Below are positions 37,702 to 51,214 of a DNA stretch of 64,000 bases, in pieces; position 1 is the stretch's first letter; each line of letters opens with the position of its first letter. Under the pieces are notes generated by a model. It was not told the DNA's origin and did no database searches. It saw nothing but the letters and a program-made list of their open reading frames with translations. The DNA comes from Trichoplax sp. H2 (taxonomy: Eukaryota; Placozoa; Uniplacotomia; Trichoplacea), in the NCBI GenBank assembly GCA_003344405.1, contig NOWV01000154.1, positions 1 to 64,000 of the forward strand. The letters run 5' to 3'. The position numbers and the translations under genes were made by a program.

Positions 37702-38869
37702 TCATAATCTTACAGCTCTGTAAACCATGTTGCATTTGTCTTGATATCTTCTCTGGGGAGCATGAACAAATCAAGTATCATGCACATACTTTTAAATGAT
37801 AACAATAAAAGTAAAATTTTGGACTTATACTGTTTATAATTGTTGTTTCAAGATTTGCATTAGATATCTTAGCTAAGTAGGCGATCATTTTGATGTCATT
37901 ATTGCTTAAATATGCCTAGACTTTACTTTGTTAATATCTATGATATTTTTATTCACTATAATATTTCCGCATAATATTCTAGATCCACAATTTCAGATTT
38001 ATACCAATCATCTACTTGTATGATGTAGAAGCCGAGTTGAACTATCTATCTGCTATAATATTCACATTTGTAGAATTTGGTAAATATCGCCAGAATGTCC
38101 TTGATGTTGCTAAAATAATGACAAAACGTTTCATTGTAATTATATTTGACGAAAGTTGACGAAAATAATTTTGACCCTAGTTCATGATTGACTTTTCATA
38201 CTATTTTTTAATATTCTAAATCTTTAATAGCGCATCAATAATTTTTACAAAGATTTATCAAGAAAATAAAATTCAAACCTTATTAGTATAGGAATTTTAT
38301 ATCCTTTGTCTGAGATTACATTTGTATGATAAAAGCGTCTGGATGATTGTTATCAGATTACGAATACAGTTAACTCGAGTTAATTTCACATTCTTCGTAA
38401 CTTTTGAATAAATGAACATGTTCAGTGGTTGTGACAATGAAGCAGATGCGACAGCCATTTTATAATGTTACAAAATTACAAGGTAAAACATTGGCACTGC
38501 CTGTTGACACTTAGAAATCTATATATGATATTTAGGATCGTATATTCGATTAATAATCCACACACCATAGGACTGTTAAGCCCTATGAGGTAAACAACCA
38601 CGAAATATTCAATACATCAATTTCTATAATTGTATCATACGGTATTATATTGATAATACAAATTATCGATAAGTACCTTTTTACAAGCACAATACGACAT
38701 CTTGATTTTGTTATAAAATAACTAGTTGGTCTAGCTAGTACTGTGCGTACTTACGCAATGGGGTGATTTTGAAGGTCACCGAACTATTGCATTCTTAAAT
38801 TTAAACTACGGTACTGTACTTTGCTGACCCAATAACTTTTCCATGCTTAAAAAGTAGAAATAAACATGT
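37702..38869. other. Tail-to-tail intergenic region between the CD36-family gene and COMMD5
   Basis: Holds the 3' ends of both genes. No exon seen. Only one TACTGTAC-type motif occurs, near 38808-38823, in contrast to the 5' intervals. Confidence 0.6.
37804..37809 (+). terminator. Poly(A) signal AATAAA of the CD36-family gene
   Basis: Canonical AATAAA about 100 nt after the TAA stop at 37699-37701. It is the first such hexamer on the plus strand after the stop. The position is plausible for a short 3' UTR. Confidence 0.45.
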
Positions 38870-41064
38870 TTAGTCTTGTATCTTTAAGATGTTCTTGTTT
38901 TCTACACTATTCATCTCCTTTAGCACTTTAGCAATATTATATCGTAATTCATGAAATTTCGCCACAGAAACCTGAGTATCAATTGAGAATAGCGGTATAC
39001 GGAAACATTAAGTAATAATTTACAGCAAAGAATTTACGTTTTCCCTACCCACCTCAAAAGTGAATATTTTGCCGTTGCTAAGGGTCAATTCAAGCAAGAG
39101 GTTAGGCACCAGAGATCTACTGATTGTACTACAGACAACAAAATCATAACGGACTTTAATTAAGGTTGCAAAAGGTATATCATTATAATAGCAGAGAAAC
39201 TAAAACATTTTATAACCTAGTCGATATCGTTACATCAACACGCCATCTAAGAGACTGGCATCGTGGAAAATGGCATGTGCTGTTTAATATTTCGGATTCC
39301 ATATATTTTCGTCTATTTATGATAAAAATTCAGATTCAGACATTACAATATACAATTTCCTACAACAGTTATTCACTCTTTGTCCTTTACCTTGAACCAT
39401 ATACCGCATCTCTCAGATAAGGTATAACTTCATCCGGTATTCTACAACAGTTAATAATGATACGTCAATAAAATAACAGCATAAAGTTATCAAGGACATA
39501 CTGTAACATATCGCTACCATTAAGTAGCTTTGATAGCTCTTTACCTCATCTGCTGTAAATCGGTTTCAAATACCTAAAATTCCGAGAGGATAATTTTTAT
39601 AAGTCTAGTATAATAAACATCAGCAAAGTACAGTATAATATCTAATAATATTTAGTGTCAGCAGAAAATTTTAAATACTTTTACTACTGTCGACGTATAG
39701 TACCAATTTCAGTGAGCTCTTTCTCTATCTCTGCAGAAAACTGATCGTATCGATATCAAAGTAAGAATGCTAATAATTTAAATCTTACAATCCAGTAATA
39801 TTGTAAATACAATAGTGCAACTGCATTGCTCATAATTGATCATATACTGTAAACTTATCATCAAATAATTGCTAGGTATAACATCCAATCAGCGATTCTA
39901 GGTGACTATTCCAACATTTATGAAAAAGTACTGAACTATTTATTAACTTGCTATATACTGTAAATCTAACTGAGAATGTCATCCGTACTACTATATAATT
40001 GATTATAATATCGGTGTATATAGCTGGTTTTACAACCTGGAAATAAATATTCTATGGACGTACAATGCTAGAAATAGTATAGTAAGAGATAAATTATAGG
40101 TAAATTGATTAATTTACAAACCTCGCTCTTCAGAGATGCATCTGGTAGTCTGATACTACTTGCTATAAGCAATTTGGTACCAGCAAAAATTATGTTAAAG
40201 TTATCAATCGGCAATTCTTCTGATTTAACTTCTTTGAGGACTCTGTGATAGCTAGAAGTGTCTCCCTCGATGTCTTTAACAACAGCTATAATTGAGTATA
40301 GTGTGAAATACTGGAGTAAGAACAAGTAATTTGAAATTGTAAATAATAATTTAATTATTATATTCATTTAGACATGAACCGAGAAAGGGAATGGTTGCTT
40401 AATTAATAGTTCTATACTTTCATACCACAGATTATCTGATAGATAGTATCAAAATATAAATAATGCTATTTCAATGCTCAAAACTACTGACGCAAAGAGA
40501 TTCACCATCTTACGAGAGGATAATCTCACTCAATCTTACATATAGTATGTGAACTTATATCGGAGTCTGATTATATTGAAACTCAAATCTAATCTTTTAA
40601 GTTATGCAAATAGACTAATGCGATTCAAATTTTACGGTGTCACAAATGGGGCTGTACAGTACTGAAGATAATTTCGATAGCAATCTGAAGCAGAATAACT
40701 AACTGAAGTGTACAATGCTATGAATTGCATTGATAATAACTTAACAAAACTCTACTGTAAGATCACTATCGACCTTGAGGGCACTGCACGTAACCTTAAG
40801 CCTACTCTCAGCAGAAAGCACATACTGTAGGTGAAATTGCTTTTTGATAATATGATTGATCTTATTAGTTTGCTCTTTGAGCGGAAAAGCTAGCTTTCAT
40901 AACTCACCTACTACTATTTTACGGTAACTTGAATGATCAATCTTTTTCAATAACTTGGACATTTTTGAAACTTCATCGGGTACTTTATATCCGGCAAAAA
41001 GTGTTCTTTCAATTGCGCCTGGTCTATTACCAGGCTTAGTTCCATGGCTGACTTTACTTGCCAT
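38870..41064 (-). CDS. COMMD5: COMM domain-containing protein 5 (one internal exon unresolved)
   Basis: COMMD proteins assemble with CCDC22/CCDC93 in the Commander complex, which recycles endosomal cargo. Exons found: 41064-40908 (ATG), 40285-40122, 39740-39704, 39573-39545, 39246-39217, 39128-39053 and 38971-38870 (TAA). Seen: FAGYKVPDEVSKMSKLL...D.SSYRKIVV, which matches the distinctive N-terminal half of COMMD5; IRLPDASLKSE; then the COMM domain with MRWRVDVTISTSTISRSLVP, LTLSNGKIFTFE and VSVAKFHELRYNIAKVLKEM. All joins keep phase except between 39704 and 39573. The third exon leaves one base there and the fourth needs none, and about 25-30 residues of the family are absent. A small exon is therefore still to be found in or near 39574-39703. 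The gene shares a 696-bp head-to-head promoter with BCKDHB. Confidence 0.88.
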
Positions 41065-41760
41065 ATCCTTAGCTATGTTTACTCTGTAGTATCACAATTG
41101 TACTTGAAACTGAGGCAAATATTGTTCAAGGAATAGTCAAAACGATCCTTTCTTTGCCAAACCACGAATACCAATCGACGGGTGGAGGTAGGAGCTGTAC
41201 AATTATACATCTTACTGTTGCAGCTCGATGTACAGTACAGTACTGTACTGTATATGAAGGGCTGTTATTGTTGAAAGCAAGATCTCGATCGATTTATGCA
41301 CTACCGTACAGTACGTACAACTTGGTACAAGTGTACTGTACAGTACAGTACAGTCTGTGCGTACAGTACTGTACAGTCGTACTGTACACTGTAAAGCATG
41401 TACTGTACTGTAATAAGAGAGCAGTACAGTACCGCACGGTACCGTACCGTATTGTACCATAACTGGACCGTATTGTACCGTAACTGGACCGTACTCTGTA
41501 CTTTCCAACGCCTGGTGTGATCCCGGAGACCTGCAAAATCTGTTGACGGTGAGTTTTAAAGTGCGTCGTCCCATGTGTACAGTACTGGACTGTACAACGT
41601 TGCAGTAAAGTGCAAAAGAAAAGCTTTACTACTAGTAGTAGGATAGTCAATCTAGCATTGCAGACTGCAGTTCGTCTACACGTTTGGCTGGTTGAGGAGA
41701 TTGAAAACATCTTTCACTCCGTTTGCGTTGACTTTATTTTACAACTTATCCTAATTAATA
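41065..41760. promoter_or_regulatory. Head-to-head promoter region of COMMD5 and BCKDHB
   Basis: The two start codons are 696 bp apart on opposite strands, so both promoters must lie here. Most of the interval is occupied by the array at 41185-41610. No TATA box was assigned. Regulation from one shared element is inference. Confidence 0.6.
41185..41610. repeat. TACAG/CTGTA strand-switching array in the COMMD5/BCKDHB promoter
   Basis: Repeated TACAGTAC, TACTGTAC and GTACGTAC-like blocks, with a second sub-family at 41429-41495 reading ACCGTACCGTA and three GACCGTA units, two with TAACTGGACCGTA. Overlapping frames on both strands across it (41154-41462, 41212-41574, 41294-41710) are all repeat-encoded Tyr/Ser/Thr/Val strings and are not genes. 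Confidence 0.9.
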
Positions 41761-44700
41761 ATGATAGCTATTAGAAATGCAGCTGTTAAGCCAACTACCT
41801 GGCGCCCGTTGCTGTCCTCCATCAGAAGTATATCATTCGTTTTTCAATCAGAAGATGCCTCATCAGTTGGCTTGCATGGAGGTACAGTATGTTAATGTAC
41901 TATCTTTGACTCTGTTATTATTGGGAGGTGCGCGACAATAATTCGCTCCAATCGCGACACATGCCAACAATATTATAAAATAAACCCACTTGAAATAAAG
42001 GAACACTACAACAATATCTTGCCTAAGTTGCGTTACTGTATTAGAGGTATTGGAGATGGCAGATTTATTCACTGTTGTATACGACTGTATCGATGGATTA
42101 TCTTTGCTAAAAGTGTAATGTAAGAATAAACGTGAAATGGTTAATCTTTCTGCAATTTTGACGTCAGTCGCCAATTACCTAATATGGAGCGATCAATGGG
42201 ATATGTACTTATTTTTTAGCTCTTCTGTAAGAAATTTCTGCTCTTGTGTACTGTAAGTAAGAAGCAATGGAGAGTTATTGTTGATCTTAAGCTGGATCCT
42301 TTAAATGCACACTGACTGCAGCTTATCACGGGATAGATCTCAGACTGTCCACATATAAGGCTACTCAAATCACAACGTAGGATGACTATTCATGAGCTTT
42401 CGACCTATTGTAGTTGCGCTTTCACATGTGTAAATTCGTGAAATTGACATGATCCGATCTATCAATAGGACTTTATTTCTCAAATGTGCGCGTACGGGTA
42501 TATAATATATTAATCAGCTATGAAATATTGTACTAATATTCATTTACCGTAAAACATACATAAGTACCTTACTGTGCGCAACTGCTAATCACATTCTTAT
42601 TCAATTTAATATCGATCGTAAGGGATAATACGTATATTTCAAAGTACAGTGCTTAATAAACTTTCAAATGCGATGTTCTCATTCCTATAGGTGAAACGAA
42701 AAGATTAAATTTGTTTCAATCGTTAACGAATGCTATGGATATTGCTATGGCTAGTGACCCAAATGCAGGTAAGATATATATCACATATTGACGGTTATAA
42801 TTGATAACCTGAATTTTTGTTTTATGCAATGTACTCTATCCAATAATATATGATAAATGATAGTTAACACAACACCTGTGCAATGCACACAGTGTGCATA
42901 CTAAGTAATTGAAATTATATTATACGTTTATTATACGTATTTGCAAGCCCAACATTAATCGGTAAATTTTGGCCTTTCAAGAACTAAAAACAAATAGTAG
43001 AGAAATAAATTTGCAAGTGGGTGTAACTGCTAGCTGACATTGCATGTTAAAATGGAATAAATTGTTCATATCTATTCGAATCTGTTGTACCTAGTCTCCT
43101 CAACGACCGTAAGAACAGTTTAGTTTTGAGCTTAAGAAAAGTCTAGCTTTATTTTACAGAACTCTCTTATATGGCTATGCATCAATTTGCACATCCGATG
43201 ATAAAGATTTTACAAGTTTTAGATAAAAATAGTACTTCAGAACTGTTATGTATCTATATTATTATTTTGCACGATAGTTACTCTGAGTGCAGCTAGTAAA
43301 GTTGATCTTTTTACTCATCAACATGTGCTTAGATGCTTCCACTAATAACACAAAATGTCATCATGATACGAGAACTTCACTAGCTATATTTAAGGCTATG
43401 ATATACTGTAGGCTATGCTATTTCACAAATAAAATCTTATTACATATCCATATGAATAATTACATACGAGTATTAATATTAAATATTAAATACTCATCTA
43501 ATTTACCTTTTAATTATAACGACTTATTTTTACAATACTGTACATATCAGAACCCAATCTAATTCAATTACATTTTATGGAAAACTGTGAGACATCTTTA
43601 ATAATGGTTTACTATACCTATTACAAAGATTTCAAGTTACATAAATTCTTAGTAAATATCAATTAACAACTAATAATATAAGCCTTGATATCTGTATAGC
43701 AGAAGTACTCGAACTTTTAATAGCATTAACGTCGTTGATATTAGCAATGAATGATATCTCTATCTAAAAAATCAACTCAAGTTAATTCTAAAGGTCTATT
43801 TTAATTTTGCGTCAAATAGAACAACAGATATTAACATTTCTCATGTAATTGATAAAATAAATAGTTATCTTTGGAGAAGACGTTGCCTTTGGTGGCGTAT
43901 TTCGCTGCACTTTAGGACTAGCGGACAAGTACGGTTAGTCCAATCCAAGATCTTTGGCAATTAGCGACTATTGAATTAGAGGTCATTTACACTTGTAAAG
44001 ATAGGTAATTTCGTAATGTATTATTTTCATCTATACAGGAAAGGATCGAGTATTTAATACTCCATTATGTGAGCAAGGAATTGCCGGTTTTGGAATTGGT
44101 TTAGCGGCTGCTGGAGCTACTGCGATAGCAGAAATTCAATTTGCTGACTATATATTTCCCGCTTTTGATCAGGTACTGCAAATACCAAAGTAAGAATAGA
44201 ACGATTTTATCTGTTATAATATTATATAATAGTCGATAATCAACTTAAATTGCCTACTAAGGTAATATATTAGTAAGAAATACGCAGTATGTTATATTTC
44301 CGAACGTAAAATAAAATTTACTCCACGGAAATGACCCTTATATCATCGATATGCCAGACGTGTAAAATTTGCCTGTTATTGTAAATATTATCCAGTTGAG
44401 CTAGAACAGTAACCTTGATAATTATGTTGTACAATCTTACAAATTTATACCAAGGGGATGCACTCAACCAGTAGAGTCTATACAGCTAACAATTAACCGC
44501 TTTTTATCGATTGTGTTTATTGCAATTTTAACCACAGATTGTAAATGAAGCTGCAAAATATCGCTATCGCTCTGGTAATATATATGACTGTGGCAAGTTA
44601 ACAATCAGAGCACCTTGTGGAGCTGTTGGTCATGGTGCCTTATATCATTCGCAGTCACCAGAAGCATACTTTTCACATACTCCTGGACTTAAGGTTCGAC

Positions 44701-46024
44701 TAATTACTGCAGTATTTAAAAAATTTGCAAACTGACCTACATTAATTCTGATCAAGATCTCTTGCACTGCCATTCATCTAATGCTACATAATATTATTTT
44801 AAGTGTATATCACCATAGATATTATTATAATCTAAGCAGGGAAGTCTCTTTGTTTCGTTTGCTAAGGTTGTCATTCCTCGCAGTCCTATACAAGCCAAAG
44901 GTCTGCTGTTGTCTTGCATTCGTGATCCGAATCCTGCCATATTTTTAGAACCGAAAGTGCTATATCGTTCTGCAGGTTGTAGATTAATGTTATAATGCTG
45001 TCTTTTAATCGCTAAATAAGTTACATTTTTATTATATTGCATCACAGTCGAAGAAGTTCCGGTAGATGACTATGAAATTCCGCTATCAAAAGCTGAAGTA
45101 GTTATGGAGGGTAAGGATAGTTCTAGTGTTCAGAAATTTGATCGCTTGTAATTGATAAAGCAGCGCAAACTTTGCTATGTCATATTTGCAAAGTACTATG
45201 CTTGTGATAACATAGGATTCTTTAAATCTATACTCTTTACGTTCGTAGAGATGCTATCAAATGTACCAAATCTTGTCTTTAAAAGGCATGATTTTTGGCT
45301 GTAAATACGGCTTAAATTACATGATGATACAATCTTTTGATTTCATACCATCTTAAAGTAGTTTATAATAACATTTCTAAACCGTGCATGATGGAATTAT
45401 TTGCTAATTTAATACCTTGAGATTTGTATGTTTTGTTTTATAGGTAGCGACATAACACTTGTCGCTTGGGGCACTCAATTTCACATTATAAAAGAGGTTG
45501 CCGATATGGCTCGTGAAAAATTTGGAGCATCATGTGAAGTTATAGATTTAAGAACAATTTTACCTTGGGATTATCAAACTGTAGTGAAGGTAGTATATAT
45601 ATTACAGTTGATTATTATTGAAAATTTTGTATGCGATTTCTAAAGTGAAGCTATCTAAACAGACTAAATCACGCTATAATTTCTTAATGCAATTTTAAAG
45701 TCTGTTAAGAAAACTGGAAGACTAGTTGTGAGCCATGAAGCCCCAATAACCTCTGGATTTGGAGCCGAAATTGCTAGTACTATCCAGGTTGATTTATGAC
45801 AAATACTTATTTCCATGTACGATTTCATATTTCAGTTTAGCATAAGAACTTGACTGTAAGGTTTTCTTTATATCAATATTTAGGAGCGATGCTTTCTTAG
45901 CTTAGAAGCGCCAATCCAGAGAGTATGTGGGTTGGATACACCTTTCCCACACATATTTGAACCCTTCTATGTTCCGGATAAGTGGCGATGCTTAGACGCT
46001 GTTAAGAAAGCACTCGACTATTAA
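41761..46024 (+). CDS. BCKDHB: Branched-chain 2-oxoacid dehydrogenase E1 subunit beta, mitochondrial
   Basis: Ten exons, all in phase, give 367 residues: 41761-41881, 42691-42768, 43865-43933, 44039-44172, 44538-44693, 44867-44975, 45048-45110, 45444-45589, 45701-45787, 45884-46024. The human protein is about 390. E1-beta pairs with E1-alpha in the thiamine-diphosphate enzyme that decarboxylates the ketoacids of Leu, Ile and Val in the mitochondrial matrix. Residues 1-30 are rich in Arg/Ser with no acidic residue, as in a transit peptide. Conserved blocks: [119 protein letters not shown] and DTPFPH.FEPFY.PDKW. Nothing looks broken. The donor of exon 1 (GTACAGTATG) lies inside a copy of the array motif. 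Confidence 0.96.
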
Positions 46025-48495
46025 TAGTATTATTTCCTTTATGATTATGCATCTAATACTGCTTTATAACTGGTGTTTGATTAGGTAAATAGTACTTATC
46101 TTGATAGATTGATATGTGTAAGTATTGGGTATATTACTCCTAAAATACTTTGTATTCCCATGAGATATCAAAAGCGAATGAACTTATACCCGATTCTACT
46201 ACCATACACATATTATTAATATATACTATAAAAATTATACCAGAATACACTTGTACAAATACGCTAGCGTCAGATACAAGTTGCTGCTTTAACTGGTATA
46301 CAGTACTAATATAATTATTATTGAATCTTCCGAGGCCAGATTCCGATCTCTGCGTGTCGTATTTTGTACCGTAAGTCATAATATTTGTATCAGTAGTAAC
46401 TTTTCCGATTACAGTTCTGACTTGCGTTATTAGTACCATGATTTCTGATTTGAAATTGCATTACGGACTTCTACTGATGCTATTAAATGCAAGATATAGT
46501 GGAGATTTACTTGATAACTGATTACATGGACAGTTTAGTTAAAGTATAACTTTTTTCTTAATATTTGAACACAATCTAAATTTTTAATCGTTGATGGAAA
46601 CTATTTTCAATAGTAAATAATAGCATAGAATATATTTCAAAAGGCCTGGAAGTTTATATAAGTTTCTCGTTGGCTAAATTCGTGCTTATGTATAGGAACA
46701 TTAATATTAATCATCAAATTTTCGGTCTTAAGAAAGAGCGACGTTTTTACCAAAGATAAACCTTTTGCAAAAAAATTGTGACATTTAATACAGGCAGTTA
46801 ATGGTAACAGTGAATATGATGTTAAAATTAAAATATTAGAGCAAATAAAAATTGCATTGGCTCATGTATTTAATGATCTTAGTATTTTGCCTACCTTGAT
46901 TAAGATAATCAATTATAGTACAAATTGTAAAGCCAGACAATTGGTAATCCTGCGAAAATTGAAGTCATTCGCAATGATCCATGTATAATAAATAATACAT
47001 AATCTTTCAAACTGCGTGTTTGTAAGATGAGTCAGTCGTCATTTTATTACCAGTGTACGTATCCTTTATCCTTGATTGTCATCATTTTTAATAACCCGAT
47101 AGGCTAAGAATTCTATTTATTTACGCTATTCTAACCAACACGAAATACTTTATCCATATTCTTTACCAAATACTTACTTTGTCTGTGCCACCTTGAAGTA
47201 TATTATTGTTATATTCGATCCTCCTGCATGATATAAATACCTTCCAACATACGACTCGTATATACGGTATATAACTTGAATTGGTGAGGCGTTACGTAAA
47301 ATACAATAGTTGAAATTATGGTTAACAAAGTGATGAAGAAACCTTTATAATCATGTCCTTTTAAACAATTCAAACAATTCAATTCTGAGCAACAAGATCC
47401 TTCCTGAGCTCCAAACCTTTCATTGATGTTATCACTAGCTTAAAACATAATTGTTATGCCCTGATAGGTTCTACGACATCCATTAACAGCTGGTGTTCAT
47501 CATACTCAAATGTCCTGTAATATTAGTGACCAAATAATAGTATTAAGATTGTTGTTTGTATCTTCCTCAGTCCTCACCCGGTTAGTAAAGATTAGCCTTA
47601 GTAGGTATGGAAAGTATTATTATCAGGGTTACCTTATATCCAATTTAAGGTATATAAATATTAAATGGCACCTACTGTATAAACTAGCTATTTACAGTAT
47701 GCTAACACACTAATTCAACGGATAGCAGCGATTTCAATGATTTAAAATTTTTTATCAATAATAACATTTTATTGTCGCTAATAGTACCTTAAATTCGTTA
47801 CAATGAAAAGTTAAAATACAATAAACTTCGATGGCGTTACATTGCTTTGATATATGGCATATGGAATAGCGGTCATCCTATTATCGCACCTGTTGAATTG
47901 AAGAATTACCCGTGTAAAAGTTTCAGCCTTTTTTTCTCAAGTTTAATAGCCATTAGAATTGCTTTGATCAATGATTGTTAATCAATCATCTATTAATACG
48001 ACTAACGATAATTGCATTACAGGAGCTCATCAGATGAGACACAGTAAACAATATGCATATCGTAATATTCAAATGATTATTAACAAATTGGACAGACTAA
48101 TTGTCATTTCTCTTAGTAATCATTTATCCCCCCTAGAAGGAAATGATCATTCATTATGAAATGCTTGCGGCCTTAATAGGATCGCCTTATACTGTATTGA
48201 TTTAAAAAAATGATATATTGTGAACGTTAATACACGATAAATCAGCGCAACACACACCTGTATGGATTAAAATTACGGCCAACGTCTTCTTAAGAACTGA
48301 TCGCACTCAGGCAAGATTTTTCAAGATTAGGATTACCCTAGACGTAATAATATCTATTCTACCCCATATACGACAAATATAAGTGTAACACAATTCTAAA
48401 GATAGGCTTCAAAAATCCGGCAATAAATACAAATAATAATAGATGAAGGTAATGAACTACATAAAATCACCCTCATATATGGTTAACTTTTTGAC

Positions 48496-48520
48496 CGGCG
48501 ATACGAGTCTCGTATCGCCG
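48496..48520. repeat. Perfect 12-bp GC-rich inverted repeat around a single base
   Basis: CGGCGATACGAG, then T, then CTCGTATCGCCG: two perfect 12-nt arms with a one-base centre. It stands out because the surroundings are strongly AT-rich. A partial third copy (CGTATCGGC) follows directly. No gene is adjacent. Confidence 0.9.
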
Positions 48521-51145
48521 TATCGGCATTTACTTTAGCATTAATGACCTAAAGCTAAATAACATCGGCTATTGTGTACTTAGGAACTTTTATTTCGCTT
48601 ACAGGTAAAGTCAATATCGAATTAAAAATTGACGGATTTGTTTATAGTGATGCCCCTTTACCATAGTGATTTCATTGAAAACAATAATAACTCAATCAAA
48701 TACATTGGCAATTCTAATGCGATAATCGTATTGTTATCGTCGCAAGTGATGGCGAAATGCTAATAGGATTAATTTTAATTGGCGGTATCTCAAAGGCATC
48801 ATTAATGTATTGTCTTCGATGATAATGACTTACGAGAAGGGACGGATCATAGCTATCTCGTTGCCCATCATATAACAATTGTGTAATAAAATATTGATGA
48901 CGTTCACATAATGCAATAGTCATCTGAATTTCTTTTTCGTTAGTCTATCGACTTGATTTCAAACTATTCATACAGATGAATCTAATAGTAAGAAATACAT
49001 ATACAATAACATTAAAACGGTATACGAACATGCTATTAGGGCTATCCAGTCTTAGCCTTAACCTGCCCTTCATATATTGAGTTGATCAACTAAAAACATG
49101 AATGAGGATATAAATTGAACTTGATTTTAACAATTTTTCGCAATGGGTTTTTTTACCGTTTCCAAGCATATTTATGTCATTTAATATTATACGTACATAT
49201 GATGCAATTGCGGAAGATAGGAGATCGTTGCAAAAATAGCATCAGATGTAATCGTTTATTTTGATTGAGGTATATAGTAAATAATGAGATGAAGTTGTTT
49301 GAATTTGTGAAAATAAGTACTGTAGGTAAATACAAAAAAAAATAAAAATCACTGTGTCAGCAAATTCCACTATAAATTTATTTTTTAGTGATATGATAGT
49401 AATTGACCAATAATAATTACGCATGCAATCATACGCAAAATAAAGGATTCATTTAAATATGGATTACCGCATTTCGTGGAAGGATGAAAAAATTGCATCT
49501 TGATTATTTTATCGCGATGCACTTACAGACACTCAATTGATTAAAATGTGAAATTTTTTTATTATTCCACGGTTTTAAAATTACATTCTTAATTTCGCCC
49601 AATGGTGCATGAATAGGCACAACTAATGACTAGTGACATAAAAATAAACCAATTTCGAAGATATGGATGTAACATATATTAGTAACATTCCATGTGTATC
49701 ACATTGTGTCACTAATTACATATAATTTTAGTGGATCGATTATATTAGAGAACTTCGTTTAACCAACTCCAAATATTATAATTTAAGATTTTGCATTACA
49801 GACTGTAACCTACATACATATTTTATATGTAACACATAATAACATCAAAAACAAAATAATCGATCGAAACAAATTATCTATGCTAAGTGCTATTGGCATC
49901 ATAAACATGATCATAAAGATTTGTGTATCCGTTTGTGATCTTATCGAATGAAGTGTACTCCTTAAGTATTGTACAAATACTGCGAGAGTTGCACTGAAAT
50001 GAATACAAAATGCTTTAGTTCAAACTAGAGATGATGACATGGATGTGCATTTCAAATTGTTGAGAATGGTCGATGTTAGAATAATATACGATACAACGAT
50101 GATTATTATCATTACATGATAAGAGAGCAATAGCGCGGACGTAATCATTCCTTTCAATCGATGGAATAGGTACAATAGTTACACAGAATTTAGTAAGTAT
50201 AACTTAATACACCAGTACGGTGCTATAACTTGGACAATAACAGTAATACTTAAAACTTTTACGATAACGCAAATTAAGATGATAGCAGAATGTAAGCCTT
50301 GACATATTTGAAGAGATAATTACAAGTTTAACTATGACAAGAATAAATTTAAATTTCGCTATGATATGCTAGGGTTAATGAACTTGGATGATATCTTTTG
50401 CAATCATAACAATAAGACAAGGCAGATTAAAGAAAACAAAAATAGTTTGAACGGATATCGATCGATTTGAAATATTAACAAAATTAAAACGATAATCCAT
50501 GCTATACAGTTATCGTGATGACACGAATTTAATCCTAGTGCATGTCCCATGTGTTCTTCATTTACGTATTCATGGTTGCGATGATCCAGCAAGTAACAAG
50601 TTACATAACTTTAATTTATACCAGTTTTATGTTTTACTTTTTTAAAATGATTTAAACATTAAGCTAGCAGAATTAGAATTAGAGACCCTTTAGGGAAGAA
50701 AAATTGGAGTAATTTCTTACATTGCTGCTTTTGAAATCCTTTTACCTACTTTGTAAACGGCCTATTTCCATCTTTCATCGTAATTAGACAAAAGTTAGGT
50801 AGTGATTTCGTAAAGAGCATGGTTACAATAGCTTAATTATGTACAAATAGTGACACATACCATATTGCTCTGGGTAAGCAAAAGCTTTAAAATCATAAAA
50901 ACCTTGATGAATGCTATAGTGCGACAAGCTAAGATAACGATACATATTGTTTGTACATAAATGTATATATATATATACTAGATTAAAACCAGATGAACAG
51001 TACTTTTAATTATGCGGAAATTAGTTTCTTTATGGGTAGAATTAAACTAAAGAGATGATGACTACATACATGTATGCCACATATCTATAATCTATAGTAA
51101 CGGTTATCAAGCAGTATTGCGCTAGACAAGCACATATATGTGAAA

Positions 51146-51171
<26 letters not shown>
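51146..51171. repeat. (AT)13 microsatellite
   Basis: Twenty-six uninterrupted alternating A and T bases. The reading frame over it (51042-51272) encodes Ile-Tyr repeats and is an artefact. Confidence 0.95.
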
Positions 51172-51176
<5 letters not shown>

Positions 51177-51198
51177 CGTTTTTATGATGTATGGATAC

Positions 51199-51214
51199 AT
51201 AGATAGATAGATAG
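51199..51214 (+). repeat. (ATAG)4 microsatellite
   Basis: Four tandem ATAG units just downstream of the (AT)13 run. Confidence 0.9.

Noticed and set aside
41154-41710. Three overlapping reading frames of 100-140 codons on both strands
   Set aside because: They are produced by the period-5 repeat, which lacks stop codons in most frames, and encode only repeated Tyr, Ser, Thr, Val, Cys and Gln.
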